Of a stretch of DNA of 51,218 nucleotides, positions 1 to 8,715 are shown piece by piece. The notes under the pieces are model-generated. The model did not search any database and was not told the DNA's origin. It saw only the letters and a list, made by a program, of their open reading frames with translations. Positions within the stretch are counted from its first letter, which is position 1, and every line of letters begins with the position of its first letter. This DNA comes from Thermoleophilia bacterium (GTDB taxonomy: Bacteria > Actinomycetota > Thermoleophilia > Gaiellales > Gaiellaceae): NCBI GenBank assembly GCA_025925195.1, contig JAICLU010000002.1, forward strand, positions 1-51,218. The letters are read 5' to 3'. The position numbers and the translations under genes were made by a program.

Positions 1-1
1 C

Positions 2-319
2 TTCGAGTTCGAGCGCGACATGGACATCGTCCGCGACGGCGAGGTCGAGGCGACGAACTACTTCTTCTCGCTCGGCGCGTCGAAGTCGGTGCTCGAGCTG
101 ACCTACAACCACGACGGTCGCAGCTACGACCTCGGCACCGGTTACGGGCACATCGCGCTCGCCGTCGACGACCTCGCGGCGTCGCTCGAGACGCTGAAGG
201 GCCAGGGGATCGAGCCGGAGCGCGAGCCGTACCGCGTCCGCGAGGGCGGGTCGCTGCTCTGCTTCGTCCGCGACCCCGACGGCTACAGGATCGAGATCAT
301 CGATCGCAGCGGGAACTAG
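2..319 (+). CDS. Glyoxalase/lactoylglutathione lyase-like VOC protein, 5'-truncated by window edge
   Basis: Frame is open from base 2; GHIALAVDD and RDPDGYRIEIID are typical glyoxalase I/VOC motifs. Confidence 0.85.
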   Translation, partial: FEFERDMDIVRDGEVEATNYFFSLGASKSVLELTYNHDGRSYDLGTGYGHIALAVDDLAASLETLKGQGIEPEREPYRVREGGSLLCFVRDPDGYRIEIIDRSGN

Positions 320-389
320 CTGCAAACAGGCATGTCCCCATTTACCGACGTCGCTTCGGGCGCAAGGCTGCTCGGTCAGATCAGCGCGT

Positions 390-920
390 TCAAAACTCTC
401 GTACCATCAGCAGGCTGTCGCCGTGAACAGGGTCGGTCTCGACGCTGCCCGTCTCGTGGAAACCGAGCTTCTCAAGCACCCGTCGCGACGCGGTATTCCA
501 GTCCCGCACCTTCGCCCACACCCTCGGGTAGCCCGCTTCGCTCGCCCATCTGAGCACGGCATGGCCCGCCTCGGTCGCGTAACCGCAGCCCTGAGCGGCG
601 CGCAGCAACTCGTAGGCCAACTCAGGCTCGTCGGGGCGCGTGTTCTCGTGAAAGACAAGGCCGCAGATCCCGATGACGTCGGCGGTGATCTTGCGCTCCA
701 CCGCGAGAATCCCTGGCCGTGACTCCTCGCGCTCTGCGCGTACGAACGCGGCGATGTCCTCGACGGTTGGCCGACCCTCGGGATCTATCTGCCGATGCGG
801 CGGCGCCCGCCGATCGCGTTCGACCCACAACTGTCGATAGATCGCAGCCTCGTCCACTCTGCGACGCCGGAGAATGAGCCGAGCCGTCTCCAAGTCATCC
901 AGACGGCGCACGTGCGGCAT
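390..920 (-). CDS. GNAT-family N-acetyltransferase (RimJ/RimL-like)
   Basis: ETARLILRR start, ELAYELLRAAQGCGYATEAG acetyl-CoA loop, NTASRRVLEKLGF motif. Confidence 0.9.
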   Translation of the reverse strand: MPHVRRLDDLETARLILRRRRVDEAAIYRQLWVERDRRAPPHRQIDPEGRPTVEDIAAFVRAEREESRPGILAVERKITADVIGICGLVFHENTRPDEPELAYELLRAAQGCGYATEAGHAVLRWASEAGYPRVWAKVRDWNTASRRVLEKLGFHETGSVETDPVHGDSLLMVREF

Positions 921-987
921 CCTCGAATTGTGTCAGCGCCGGCGAGCGAGAGCCGCTGTGGCGGGCATAGAGCCGGCGGGGGCACCG

Positions 988-1761
988 CTAGTGCGCGAAC
1001 CGCCGCCGGATCGCCGCCACGACCTCGTTGGGACGCGTCATGGTCGGCACGTGCCCCGAGCCTTCGAACTCCAGAAGCTCGACGTCTGAGAGCCGCGCCG
1101 CGAGCTCTCTGCTTTCGTCGATCGGGACGATCGCGTCCGCCGTTCCGTGGACGATGAGCGTCGGCGTGGTGATCGCACGCGGGTCGAGCTCGGGCACGGT
1201 CTCGTCCGACCACATCTCCACGATCCGTGCCGCCTGCTCCGGCTCTGCGCGCAGGAGGACGTTCGTCGCCCAGCGCTTGACGTGCTCGCAGTCGGGCTCG
1301 GGGAAGCACGCTGCGACGAACCGGTCGACGGTTCCGGGATAGTCGGCGCGGCAGGCGTCGGCGAACGCATTTCCGCCCGTCGCCTCCCTGCGTCGAGCAG
1401 GCGCCGGCGCAGCGAGGACGAGCCCGACGAACCGCTCGGGCCGGCGGGCTGCGGCGTATTGCGCGATCGCACCTCCCTGGGACTCGCCGGCGAGGACGCA
1501 CTGTTCGATGCCCATCGCGTCCATCACGGCCGCGACGTCGTCGATCATGTGCTGCACGCTGATCCGGCTCGGCTCGACTGGGGATTCGCCGGCGCCCCGA
1601 TGGTCGTAGGCGACGCAGCGCCAGCCGGCCGCGCTCAACTGCGCGAGCGGCTCCTCCCAGACCTCCCAGCTTCCCGTCCAGCCGCCGACGGCGAGGAACG
1701 TCCGCGGACCCTCGCCGAACGACAATGCGTGGAGCTTGACGTCGCCGATCTGCAGGAACAC
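988..1761 (-). CDS. Alpha/beta hydrolase
   Basis: GWTGSWEVWEE, YDHRGAGES, nucleophile elbow GESQGG, C-terminal GSGHVP. Confidence 0.92.
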   Translation of the reverse strand: MFLQIGDVKLHALSFGEGPRTFLAVGGWTGSWEVWEEPLAQLSAAGWRCVAYDHRGAGESPVEPSRISVQHMIDDVAAVMDAMGIEQCVLAGESQGGAIAQYAAARRPERFVGLVLAAPAPARRREATGGNAFADACRADYPGTVDRFVAACFPEPDCEHVKRWATNVLLRAEPEQAARIVEMWSDETVPELDPRAITTPTLIVHGTADAIVPIDESRELAARLSDVELLEFEGSGHVPTMTRPNEVVAAIRRRFAH

Positions 1762-1825
1762 GCCGCGACCCTATGCGACCGCGCGTGCGCGACGCGAACG
1801 CCGTCGCTGCGAGCTGATCGAGGGA

Positions 1826-3454
1826 TCAGTACCGGGGCAGCTCGACCCAGAACGTCGAGCCGCGGCCCTGGCCGGAGTCGATCCCGATGCGGCCCTGCAT
1901 CCGGCTCACGAGCTCGCGGCAGATGTAGAGGCCGAGGCCCGTCCCCCGCGCGCCCTGCTGCATGTGCGGATCGAGGCGGTAGAACTTCTCGAAGACCCGG
2001 CCCTGCTCGTGCCGGGGGATCCCGGGGCCACCGTCGATCACCTCGAAGCGGACGGTGTCGCGAACCTCGCCGACGCGCACGAGGATCGTCGGCGCCGTCG
2101 GGTTGACGCCGTACTTGAGCGCGTTCTCGATCAGGTTCGCGAGCACCTGGCGCAACTTCTCGGGATCGGCCGAGACGGGCGCCATGCCTTCCTCGGCCTC
2201 GATGCGGATCGACGACTCCTCGCCGGCGGCGACGGCACTCGACACCGCCGCCTGGGCGACGGCGCGCGGGTCGACCTCGGAGCGCGACATGACGACCTTG
2301 CCAGAGTCGATCTGACTCGTCATGAGGATCTCGTCGACGAGCGACACGAGTCGCACCGACTCGCCGTCGATGATGTCGAGCAACGCGCGCGAGTTCTCGG
2401 CGCCGACGTCGCGGCGCCGCAGCGTCTGTGCCGCGCCGTACACGGCCGCGATGGGCGTGCGTAGCTCGTGCGACACCGTCGCGATCACGTCCGAGCGGAT
2501 CGAGTCGAGCGTCCGCTGTCCGGTGACGTCACGGAACGCGTAGACCGTCCCGCCGCTGAAGGCGACGCCGTACACCGAGAGCCAGACCTCGCGCCCGTCG
2601 AGCGTGTCCAGCGGCAGCGTGGCCGGCGTCGGGATCCCGTCCTGCTCGCCGATCGGCACATCGAGCGCGATTCGCTCCCAACCCGGCACCGCCTCTCCGA
2701 TCGCACGTCCGAGAACCGCCTCCGCGCGGAGGCCACTGATCGTCTCGGCGGCACGGTTCCAGAGCCGGACGACGCCGTGGTCGTCGACCATGACGACTCC
2801 GTCGCCGACGAATTCGAGCGCCGCCGCCGCCGTCGCTCGCGCTTCCGCCTCGGCGCGGGCGGTTCGCTCCGCCTGCAACAGCCGCGCCTTCTCGATCGCG
2901 AGGCCGGCATGCGTGGCGATGCTGAGCGCCATCCGCTCGTCGTCCTCCGTGAACCTCCCGGGCTCTTCGTGGCCGAAGAACAACCCGCCCACGACTTCCC
3001 CAGATGCGTTGAGCACGGATACGGCGAGGTAGCTGCGCACCGGCAGGTGGCCCGGCGGCATGCCGTAGTACGGCGGTGTGTGCCCGTAGCGCGCGTCGGC
3101 GAGGACGTCGTCGATGCGCACCGGGCCGGCTCCCTCGTACGTCGGCCGGAAGATATCGGTGTTGCGCGGCATCGGGAACTTGTCGAAGTGCGACGCCGGG
3201 ACGCCCGAGATCGTGTAGAGCGAGAACGCCTCGCCGTCGCGTCCGACGACGTTGTAGAAGAACGCGCCGAACTGGGCTCGCGTCAGCTCGGTGGTCTCGT
3301 CGGTGACGACCTGGACGATCTCGTGCAGATCGCTCCGCTCGGCAACTGCCTGCGCGACGCGGTAGAGCGTCTCGACGAGCTGCTTCTCCCGCGCCAGCTC
3401 GGCCAGACTCGACTCGTGAACGCTCCCCCCTGCCACTCCGGCCAAGTGTCGCAA
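1826..3454 (-). CDS. GAF-PAS sensor histidine kinase
   Basis: GAF region, PAS region, HisKA 'SHELRTPIAAVYGAAQTL', HATPase N/G boxes (NLIENALKYG, GTGLGLYICRELV). True start may be GTG at 3436. Confidence 0.92.
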   Translation of the reverse strand: MRHLAGVAGGSVHESSLAELAREKQLVETLYRVAQAVAERSDLHEIVQVVTDETTELTRAQFGAFFYNVVGRDGEAFSLYTISGVPASHFDKFPMPRNTDIFRPTYEGAGPVRIDDVLADARYGHTPPYYGMPPGHLPVRSYLAVSVLNASGEVVGGLFFGHEEPGRFTEDDERMALSIATHAGLAIEKARLLQAERTARAEAEARATAAAALEFVGDGVVMVDDHGVVRLWNRAAETISGLRAEAVLGRAIGEAVPGWERIALDVPIGEQDGIPTPATLPLDTLDGREVWLSVYGVAFSGGTVYAFRDVTGQRTLDSIRSDVIATVSHELRTPIAAVYGAAQTLRRRDVGAENSRALLDIIDGESVRLVSLVDEILMTSQIDSGKVVMSRSEVDPRAVAQAAVSSAVAAGEESSIRIEAEEGMAPVSADPEKLRQVLANLIENALKYGVNPTAPTILVRVGEVRDTVRFEVIDGGPGIPRHEQGRVFEKFYRLDPHMQQGARGTGLGLYICRELVSRMQGRIGIDSGQGRGSTFWVELPRY

Positions 3455-3461
3455 AGGGCGC

Positions 3462-3467
3462 TACGCT
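3462..3467 (+). promoter_or_regulatory. -10-like TACGCT 7 nt before ATG 3475
   Basis: TANNNT at leaderless spacing. Confidence 0.5.
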
Positions 3468-3474
3468 CTGCCCG

Positions 3475-4260
3475 ATGGCTGAAATCGTCCGTGAGCGGGG
3501 CGACCACCGGTGCGACCATCTCGTGCAGGTCTACCGCGAGCCGATCGAGCTCGCCGAATCGGTCGCCACGTTCTTCGCAGCCGGCTTCGACGACGGCGAG
3601 CCGGCCGTCGCGGTCGTGTGTGCCGCCCACTGGCCGGAGATCTGCCGCCGGCTGGAGCGTCACGGCCACGACGCCGCCGCACTCCAGGCGACCGGCATGC
3701 TGATCATGCGCGACGCGCACGAGACGCTCGAGGCGATCAGCGACGGCTCGGCGCCCGCGTGGCGCCCTTTCAAGGAGATCGGGAACGACCTGCTCGACGT
3801 GGCCGCGGCGGTCGTCGCCGACCGCCGCCCGCGTGTGTTCGGCGAGATGGTGGACATCCTCGTCCGGCGCGGCGACCGCGGAGCGGCGGACGCGCTCGAG
3901 GGATTCTGGAACGACCTCGCCGCAAAGCGGAGCTTCACGCTGCTCTGCGGCTACCGGGTCGACCTGTTCGACATCGAGGCGCAGCTCTCGCTGCTCCCGC
4001 AGGTCTACCGCTCGCACACGCACGTGCTGCCCGGTCTCGACGTGGACCGCATCGAGCTGGCGGTCGGTCGTGCGCTCGCCGAGGTGCTCGGTGAGGCCGA
4101 CTCGCAAAAGGTCTACGCACAGGTCGCCCGGCAGGAGCAGGCCAAGTCCGCCCCCGCGGCGCACCTGGCCCTGATGTGGGTCAGCGCGCACATGCCGCGA
4201 ACGGCGGCACGGGTCCTCGCCGCGGCTCGCACGCACTACACCGCGGCCACCGCGGCCTGA
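3475..4260 (+). CDS. MEDS-domain (DcmR-like sensory) protein
   Basis: HLVQVYREPIELAESVATFFAAGFDDGEPAVAVV and later YRVDLFD resemble MEDS sensor domains; ATG preceded by TACGCT -10-like hexamer at 7 nt. Confidence 0.8.
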   Translation: MAEIVRERGDHRCDHLVQVYREPIELAESVATFFAAGFDDGEPAVAVVCAAHWPEICRRLERHGHDAAALQATGMLIMRDAHETLEAISDGSAPAWRPFKEIGNDLLDVAAAVVADRRPRVFGEMVDILVRRGDRGAADALEGFWNDLAAKRSFTLLCGYRVDLFDIEAQLSLLPQVYRSHTHVLPGLDVDRIELAVGRALAEVLGEADSQKVYAQVARQEQAKSAPAAHLALMWVSAHMPRTAARVLAAARTHYTAATAA

Positions 4261-4263
4261 CGT

Positions 4264-5571
4264 CTACGGCTCGAGCGCGCCCGCGAGAGCGTCGACGACC
4301 CGCGGGTCGAAGTGCGTGCCTGCGCTTCGCTGGAGCTCGGCGAGCGCCTCCTCGTGGCTGCGCGCGCGCCGGTAGGACCGATCGGTCGTCATCGCACTCC
4401 ACGCGTCGCACGCGCAGACGATGCGCGCCGCGAGCGGAATCCGCTCGCCCGTCAGCCCGTCGGGATAGCCCTTGCCATCCCAGCGCTCGTGGCACGAGCG
4501 GACGATCTGACCGACCTCGCCGAGCAGGCCGCCGATCTGCTCGAGCATCTGCTCGCCGAGGATCGTGTGCGTGCGCATCAGCGCCCATTCGTCGTCGTCG
4601 AGTGCGCCGGGCTTGTTGATGATGTGCGCGGGAACCTTGACCTTGCCGACGTCGTGCAGCAATGCGGCGAATTCGGCGCGCTGCCGCTCACGGGGGCCCA
4701 GGCCGAGGCGGTCGGAGACCGAAACGACGAGATCGACGACGTCGCGGCTGTGGTGGCCGGTGTACTCGTCGTCGGCCTCGATGACGTCGCCGAGCAGCAT
4801 CGCGGTTCCCCGGTACGCGGTGGAGAGCTCGAGCGCGTTGTCGATGCGGTGCTGCCGTTCCTTCGCGAACGTCGCGAACATGACGAGCACCGGGAGCACG
4901 AACAGCAGCGCCCAGGGCCGCCGGTACGCCTCGAAGGCGACGAGCAGGCCGAACGGCGCCAGCATCGCGTCGACGGCATACGCCGGAAGAACGCTGCGCA
5001 GGTGCCTGCCCGGCGTGACGCCGATCACGGCGCGGGTGCAGATGAACGAGCTGACGTAGTCGAGAGCGAACTGCGCCGCGAGCGCCGCCGTGTAGACCGG
5101 CACGTCGCGCCAGCGTGGCGCGTGCGTGTGCCAGAGGAAGAGCACGACGGCGGGACCGACCGCGTGCCAGCAGGAGAGCACCGACAGCGCCAGACGCTCG
5201 AACGGCAGCCGGCGGCGCGCGACGTCCGGCAGCGCGGCCAGGACCATCGCCGCGCAGACCGCGACCGGCAGCAGGCGCGGCGGGAGGATGAACCACATCG
5301 CGACGAACACGCCCTGCGTCGGCAGCGCCCAGCCCGTGCCGAACTCGAACTCGACACGGGAGGCGAGCGCGTAGCAGACGATCGACACGACGAGCGCCTC
5401 GATCGACAGCGCGCGATGGGCCGGCAGCGCGAATGCCCCGAGCGCCACGGCGAGGAACAGCACCGCCAGCAGCCCCGTCGTCAGCCGCTGCGTCAGGCCG
5501 CCGGCCTCATGCGTGCGCCGGACCGCGATCAGGCCGTCGTCGTCGAGCGCCATCGGGGCGGCCGCAGTCAC
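4264..5571 (-). CDS. Membrane-anchored HD-GYP domain protein (putative c-di-GMP phosphodiesterase)
   Basis: Multiple hydrophobic helices then HHSRDVVDL, LLHDVGKVKVP, HTILGEQML, CHERWDGKGYPDGL. Confidence 0.9.
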   Translation of the reverse strand: MTAAAPMALDDDGLIAVRRTHEAGGLTQRLTTGLLAVLFLAVALGAFALPAHRALSIEALVVSIVCYALASRVEFEFGTGWALPTQGVFVAMWFILPPRLLPVAVCAAMVLAALPDVARRRLPFERLALSVLSCWHAVGPAVVLFLWHTHAPRWRDVPVYTAALAAQFALDYVSSFICTRAVIGVTPGRHLRSVLPAYAVDAMLAPFGLLVAFEAYRRPWALLFVLPVLVMFATFAKERQHRIDNALELSTAYRGTAMLLGDVIEADDEYTGHHSRDVVDLVVSVSDRLGLGPRERQRAEFAALLHDVGKVKVPAHIINKPGALDDDEWALMRTHTILGEQMLEQIGGLLGEVGQIVRSCHERWDGKGYPDGLTGERIPLAARIVCACDAWSAMTTDRSYRRARSHEEALAELQRSAGTHFDPRVVDALAGALEP

Positions 5572-5726
5572 CCTTCGATGATCGGCTCATGCGTGTCGGC
5601 GCTTGACAGTTCCCGCGATAACCCCTCGAACGAGTGAACGTCGTACCCCATCGGGGTGATTGCCTGCCCTTGATCCCTGATGAGAGTGAGACCACTTCCC
5701 TGCGGACGAACGAAGAGGTGGGCTCG

Positions 5727-6332
5727 ATGAGGGCATTGCTGCGGTTTCTCCCGGTGGCGCTGGTGGCAGCGGCGTTTGCCGCTCCGGCGTCGAACGCCGG
5801 ACTGCTCGATCCTGTGACACAGCTGCTGCTGCCGTCGTGTGGGAGCAACGTCTATCCCTTCCGGGGCTTCAACGACTCCAACCCGTACTTCAAGTTCTCG
5901 AACAACGGCTTCGAGAGCGGCGCGAACGGGTGGGCGCTGGCCGGCGGGGCCACCGTCGGATTCGGCAACGAGCCGTGGTACGTGAACGGCTGGGGCGCCC
6001 GCTCGCTCGTCCTGCCTGCGGGCGCGAGCGCGACGAGCCCGTCCTTCTGCATCAACCTGCTCGACCCGGCGGTGCGGATGTTCGCGCGCGGCACGGCGGG
6101 TAGCGGGCTGACCATCCAGGTGCTGTTCCACGGGTTGACCGGGAACCTGACCGGGATCCTGAACTACGACGGCGAGACGGGCACCGGCTCCTGGGAGGCG
6201 ACGAACCGCGCCCCGTCGCTCCTCGCGCTGCCGCTGCTGACGACCTCCGCGCAGATCCGCGTCACGGCGAATACCGGTACCTGGCAGATCGACGACGCCT
6301 TCGTCGATCCGTTCAAGGTCGGCCTCGGCTAG
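5727..6332 (+). CDS. Secreted protein of unknown function, beta-rich (CBM-like)
   Basis: ATG 5727 with signal peptide MRALLRFLPVALVAAAFAAPASNA; NGFESGANGWALAGGA resembles extracellular jelly-roll/CBM N-terminus. Confidence 0.7.
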   Translation: MRALLRFLPVALVAAAFAAPASNAGLLDPVTQLLLPSCGSNVYPFRGFNDSNPYFKFSNNGFESGANGWALAGGATVGFGNEPWYVNGWGARSLVLPAGASATSPSFCINLLDPAVRMFARGTAGSGLTIQVLFHGLTGNLTGILNYDGETGTGSWEATNRAPSLLALPLLTTSAQIRVTANTGTWQIDDAFVDPFKVGLG

Positions 6333-6354
6333 CGACACGAAGGAAGCATCGGTG

Positions 6355-6389
6355 ACGGAACGAACGGACTTCGTGTCCGTTCGTTCCGT
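6355..6389. other. Perfect 15-bp hairpin upstream of DUF2934 gene
   Basis: acggaacgaacggac (6355-6369) ttcgt gtccgttcgttccgt (6375-6389). Confidence 0.85.
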
Positions 6390-6405
6390 ACCGAAAGGGG
6401 TCCCG

Positions 6406-6606
6406 ATGCCTGCCAAACGCACCGAGTCGAAGACGTCGAAAGCTCCTGTCGCGCGCAAGCCCGCCGTCCGGCGGCAGAAGGCCGCGGCCGCGATGACCGT
6501 CTCCTACGAGGACATCGCGACGCGCGCGTACTACATCCATCTCGAGGGCGGGCACGACCCGTTCGATAACTGGTTGCGCGCGGAGCGCGAGCTCGTCGCC
6601 GTCTAG
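6406..6606 (+). CDS. DUF2934-like small protein
   Basis: YEDIATRAYYIHLEGGHDPFDNWLRAERELVA fits the DUF2934 pattern; ATG 6406 preceded by AAAGGGG Shine-Dalgarno-like stretch. Confidence 0.65.
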   Translation: MPAKRTESKTSKAPVARKPAVRRQKAAAAMTVSYEDIATRAYYIHLEGGHDPFDNWLRAERELVAV

Positions 6607-6675
6607 CGAAAACGTCACGCTTCCGGCGGGGAGGTGGCACAGTTTCGTGACGCTTCCCCGCGTAGCGTCGTGGAC

Positions 6676-6933
6676 ATGGCAAAGACGGCGACACCGTGGG
6701 GACCGGCGGATCTCGTCGAGGAGCTGATCGTTCGCCAGCAGGCGGGCGACAAGCGCTTCGCATCGGTCGTGCAGCTGCTGGAGACGTCGGGTGGCGAGCG
6801 GCTCGTCCGCTTCGCCTACTCGACCGGCGGCACGGCGCGGCGCGGGCCGGTCACGCTCCGTGCCCGAGACGTTGCACGGCTGAGAACCGCTCTGTCACAG
6901 CATCCCGCGCTCGCGGCCGCCCTGGGTATCTGA
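6676..6933 (+). CDS. Hypothetical protein, about 85 aa
   Basis: ATG 6676 with TAGCGT hexamer 7 nt upstream; ends 3 nt before the convergent purQ stop. Confidence 0.6.
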   Translation: MAKTATPWGPADLVEELIVRQQAGDKRFASVVQLLETSGGERLVRFAYSTGGTARRGPVTLRARDVARLRTALSQHPALAAALGI

Positions 6934-6936
6934 TGC

Positions 6937-7617
6937 TCAGGCGGCCGCGAGGGCGTGGGTGCGCGCAGCGTCCGCGAGCGAGGCCAGGATGAGCGCGCCG
7001 TCGGCGCTGCCGAGCAGCGGGTCGACCGCGTGTTCGGGGTGCGGCATCAGGCCCAGCACGTTGCCGGCCTCGTTGCAGACGCCGGCGATGTCGTCGACCG
7101 AGCCGTTGCACGCCTCGCCGTAGCGCAGGACGACCTGCGCCGGGTCGAGGCCGGGCGGCGGCGTGTAGCGGCCGTCGCCGTGCTTGACCGGGACGACGAT
7201 CGTCCGGCCCCTCGTGCAGCGCGTCGTGAACGGCGTGTCGTCGCGCTCGACGACGAGCGGCACGTCGCGGCAGACGAACCGCAGCGACGCGTTGCGTCCG
7301 AGCGCGCCCGGCAGCAGGCCCGCCTCGCAGAGGATCTGGAAGCCGTTGCAGATCCCGAGCACGAGCCCGCCCGCGTTCGCGAACTCGACGATCGCCGCCG
7401 TCGCGGGCGAGAAGCGTGCGATCGCGCCGCAGCGCAGGTAGTCGCCGTACGAGAACCCGCCCGGGACGACGACTGCGTCGAGATCCGGCAGCTCGCGCTC
7501 CTCGTGCCAGACGGCCACCGGCTCGGCGTCGACGGCGGCGAGCGCCCAGAGGGCGTCGCGGTCGTCCTGCGAGCCCGGATACGTCACCACGCCGATCCGC
7601 GGCTGCGGGCTAGCCAA
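6937..7617 (-). CDS. purQ: Phosphoribosylformylglycinamidine synthase subunit I (glutaminase)
   Basis: PGGFSYGDYLRCGAIARFSP, GICNGFQIL nucleophile, GLMPHPEHAVDP. Confidence 0.97.
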   Translation of the reverse strand: MASPQPRIGVVTYPGSQDDRDALWALAAVDAEPVAVWHEERELPDLDAVVVPGGFSYGDYLRCGAIARFSPATAAIVEFANAGGLVLGICNGFQILCEAGLLPGALGRNASLRFVCRDVPLVVERDDTPFTTRCTRGRTIVVPVKHGDGRYTPPPGLDPAQVVLRYGEACNGSVDDIAGVCNEAGNVLGLMPHPEHAVDPLLGSADGALILASLADAARTHALAAA

Positions 7618-7858
7618 TCGTCACCTCGAACGACTCGAGCAGCGGGTTCGCGAGCAGCTGCTCGCACATCTTCTCGACCGCCGCCCGCGCGGCACCCTCG
7701 TCGGCGGCATCCACTTCGAGGTCGATCACCTTGCCGACCCGCGCGCCCGACACGCTGAAGCCGAGATGGCCGAGTGCGTTCTCGACCGCCGCGCCCTGCG
7801 GGTCGAGAATGCCTGCCTTCGGCCGAACGAGAACGGTCGCCCTCACGATCCGTTTCAC
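7610..7858 (-). CDS. purS: Phosphoribosylformylglycinamidine synthase subunit PurS
   Basis: GTG at 7858; VRATVLVRPKAGILDPQGAAVENALGHLGF...EKMCEQLLANPLLESFEV; overlaps both purC and purQ. Confidence 0.95.
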   Translation of the reverse strand: MKRIVRATVLVRPKAGILDPQGAAVENALGHLGFSVSGARVGKVIDLEVDAADEGAARAAVEKMCEQLLANPLLESFEVTIG

Positions 7859-8715
7859 CCCAGCACGACGTCGGGGTTCTTCACATACTCCTCGAAGGGG
7901 ATCTTCGTCAGCAGCTCGAACGCCTCGACGTACTTGGCGCGCGTCCGCATGACGACGTCCTCCGGCAGCTCCGGGCCCGGGTACGTCTTGTCCCAGCCGG
8001 TCGTCTCGCAGTAGTCGCGGACGTACTGCTTGTCGAAGCTGTCCTGGCCGCGGCCCGGCTCGTACGTCGCGGCCGGCCAGAAGCGCGACGAGTCGGGTGT
8101 CAGCGCCTCGTCGCCGAGGACGAGATTGCCCGACTCGTCCAGTCCGAACTCGAACTTCGTGTCGGCGATGACGATGCCCTGGCCGCGCGCATATTCGGCG
8201 GCGGTCGAGTAGAGCTGGATCGCGACGCGCTCGACCTCGCGCATCCGGTCGTCGCCGACGAGCTCGGCGGCGCGGTCGCGCGTGATGTTCTCGTCGTGGC
8301 CCTCTTCGGCCTTCGTCGACGGAGTGAAGATCGGCTCGGGCAGCTGGTCGGACTCGCGCAGTCCCTCGGGCAGCGTGTGGCCGGAGACAGCCCCGGTCGC
8401 CTGGTAGTCCTTCCAACCCGAGCCGGTGATGTAGCCCCGGACGATCACCTCGACCGGCAGCATCTCGAGCTTCTTGCACTCCATCGACCGGCCGTCCTCG
8501 CGGATCGCGAGCATGTGGTTCGGCACGACGTCGCGCAGCAGCGTGAACCAGAAGCCGCTGAGACCCGTCAACACGCGGCCCTTGTCCGGGATCTCGGTCG
8601 GGAGGATGACGTCGAACGTCGAGATGCGGTCGCTCGCGACGAGCAACAGGCGCGAGTCGTCGAGCGCGTAGATCTCGCGGACCTTTCCGGACGCGACGTG
8701 CGTGGCCTCAGACAT
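7855..8715 (-). CDS. purC: Phosphoribosylaminoimidazole-succinocarboxamide synthase
   Basis: SGKVREIYALDDSRLLLVASDRISTFDVILP, VIVRGYITGSGWKDYQATG. Confidence 0.97.
   Translation of the reverse strand: MSEATHVASGKVREIYALDDSRLLLVASDRISTFDVILPTEIPDKGRVLTGLSGFWFTLLRDVVPNHMLAIREDGRSMECKKLEMLPVEVIVRGYITGSGWKDYQATGAVSGHTLPEGLRESDQLPEPIFTPSTKAEEGHDENITRDRAAELVGDDRMREVERVAIQLYSTAAEYARGQGIVIADTKFEFGLDESGNLVLGDEALTPDSSRFWPAATYEPGRGQDSFDKQYVRDYCETTGWDKTYPGPELPEDVVMRTRAKYVEAFELLTKIPFEEYVKNPDVVLG

Noticed and set aside
785-2464. Multiple long alternative ORFs (785..1501, 1147..2106, 1736..2464)
   Set aside because: Shadow frames of the hydrolase and histidine kinase genes; no recognisable domain.
5572-5726. 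c-di-GMP or c-di-AMP riboswitch in the intergenic region beside the HD-GYP gene
   Set aside because: Fragments such as accccatcggggt and ggggtgatt are suggestive, but I could not fit a full consensus. An Infernal/Rfam scan would settle it.
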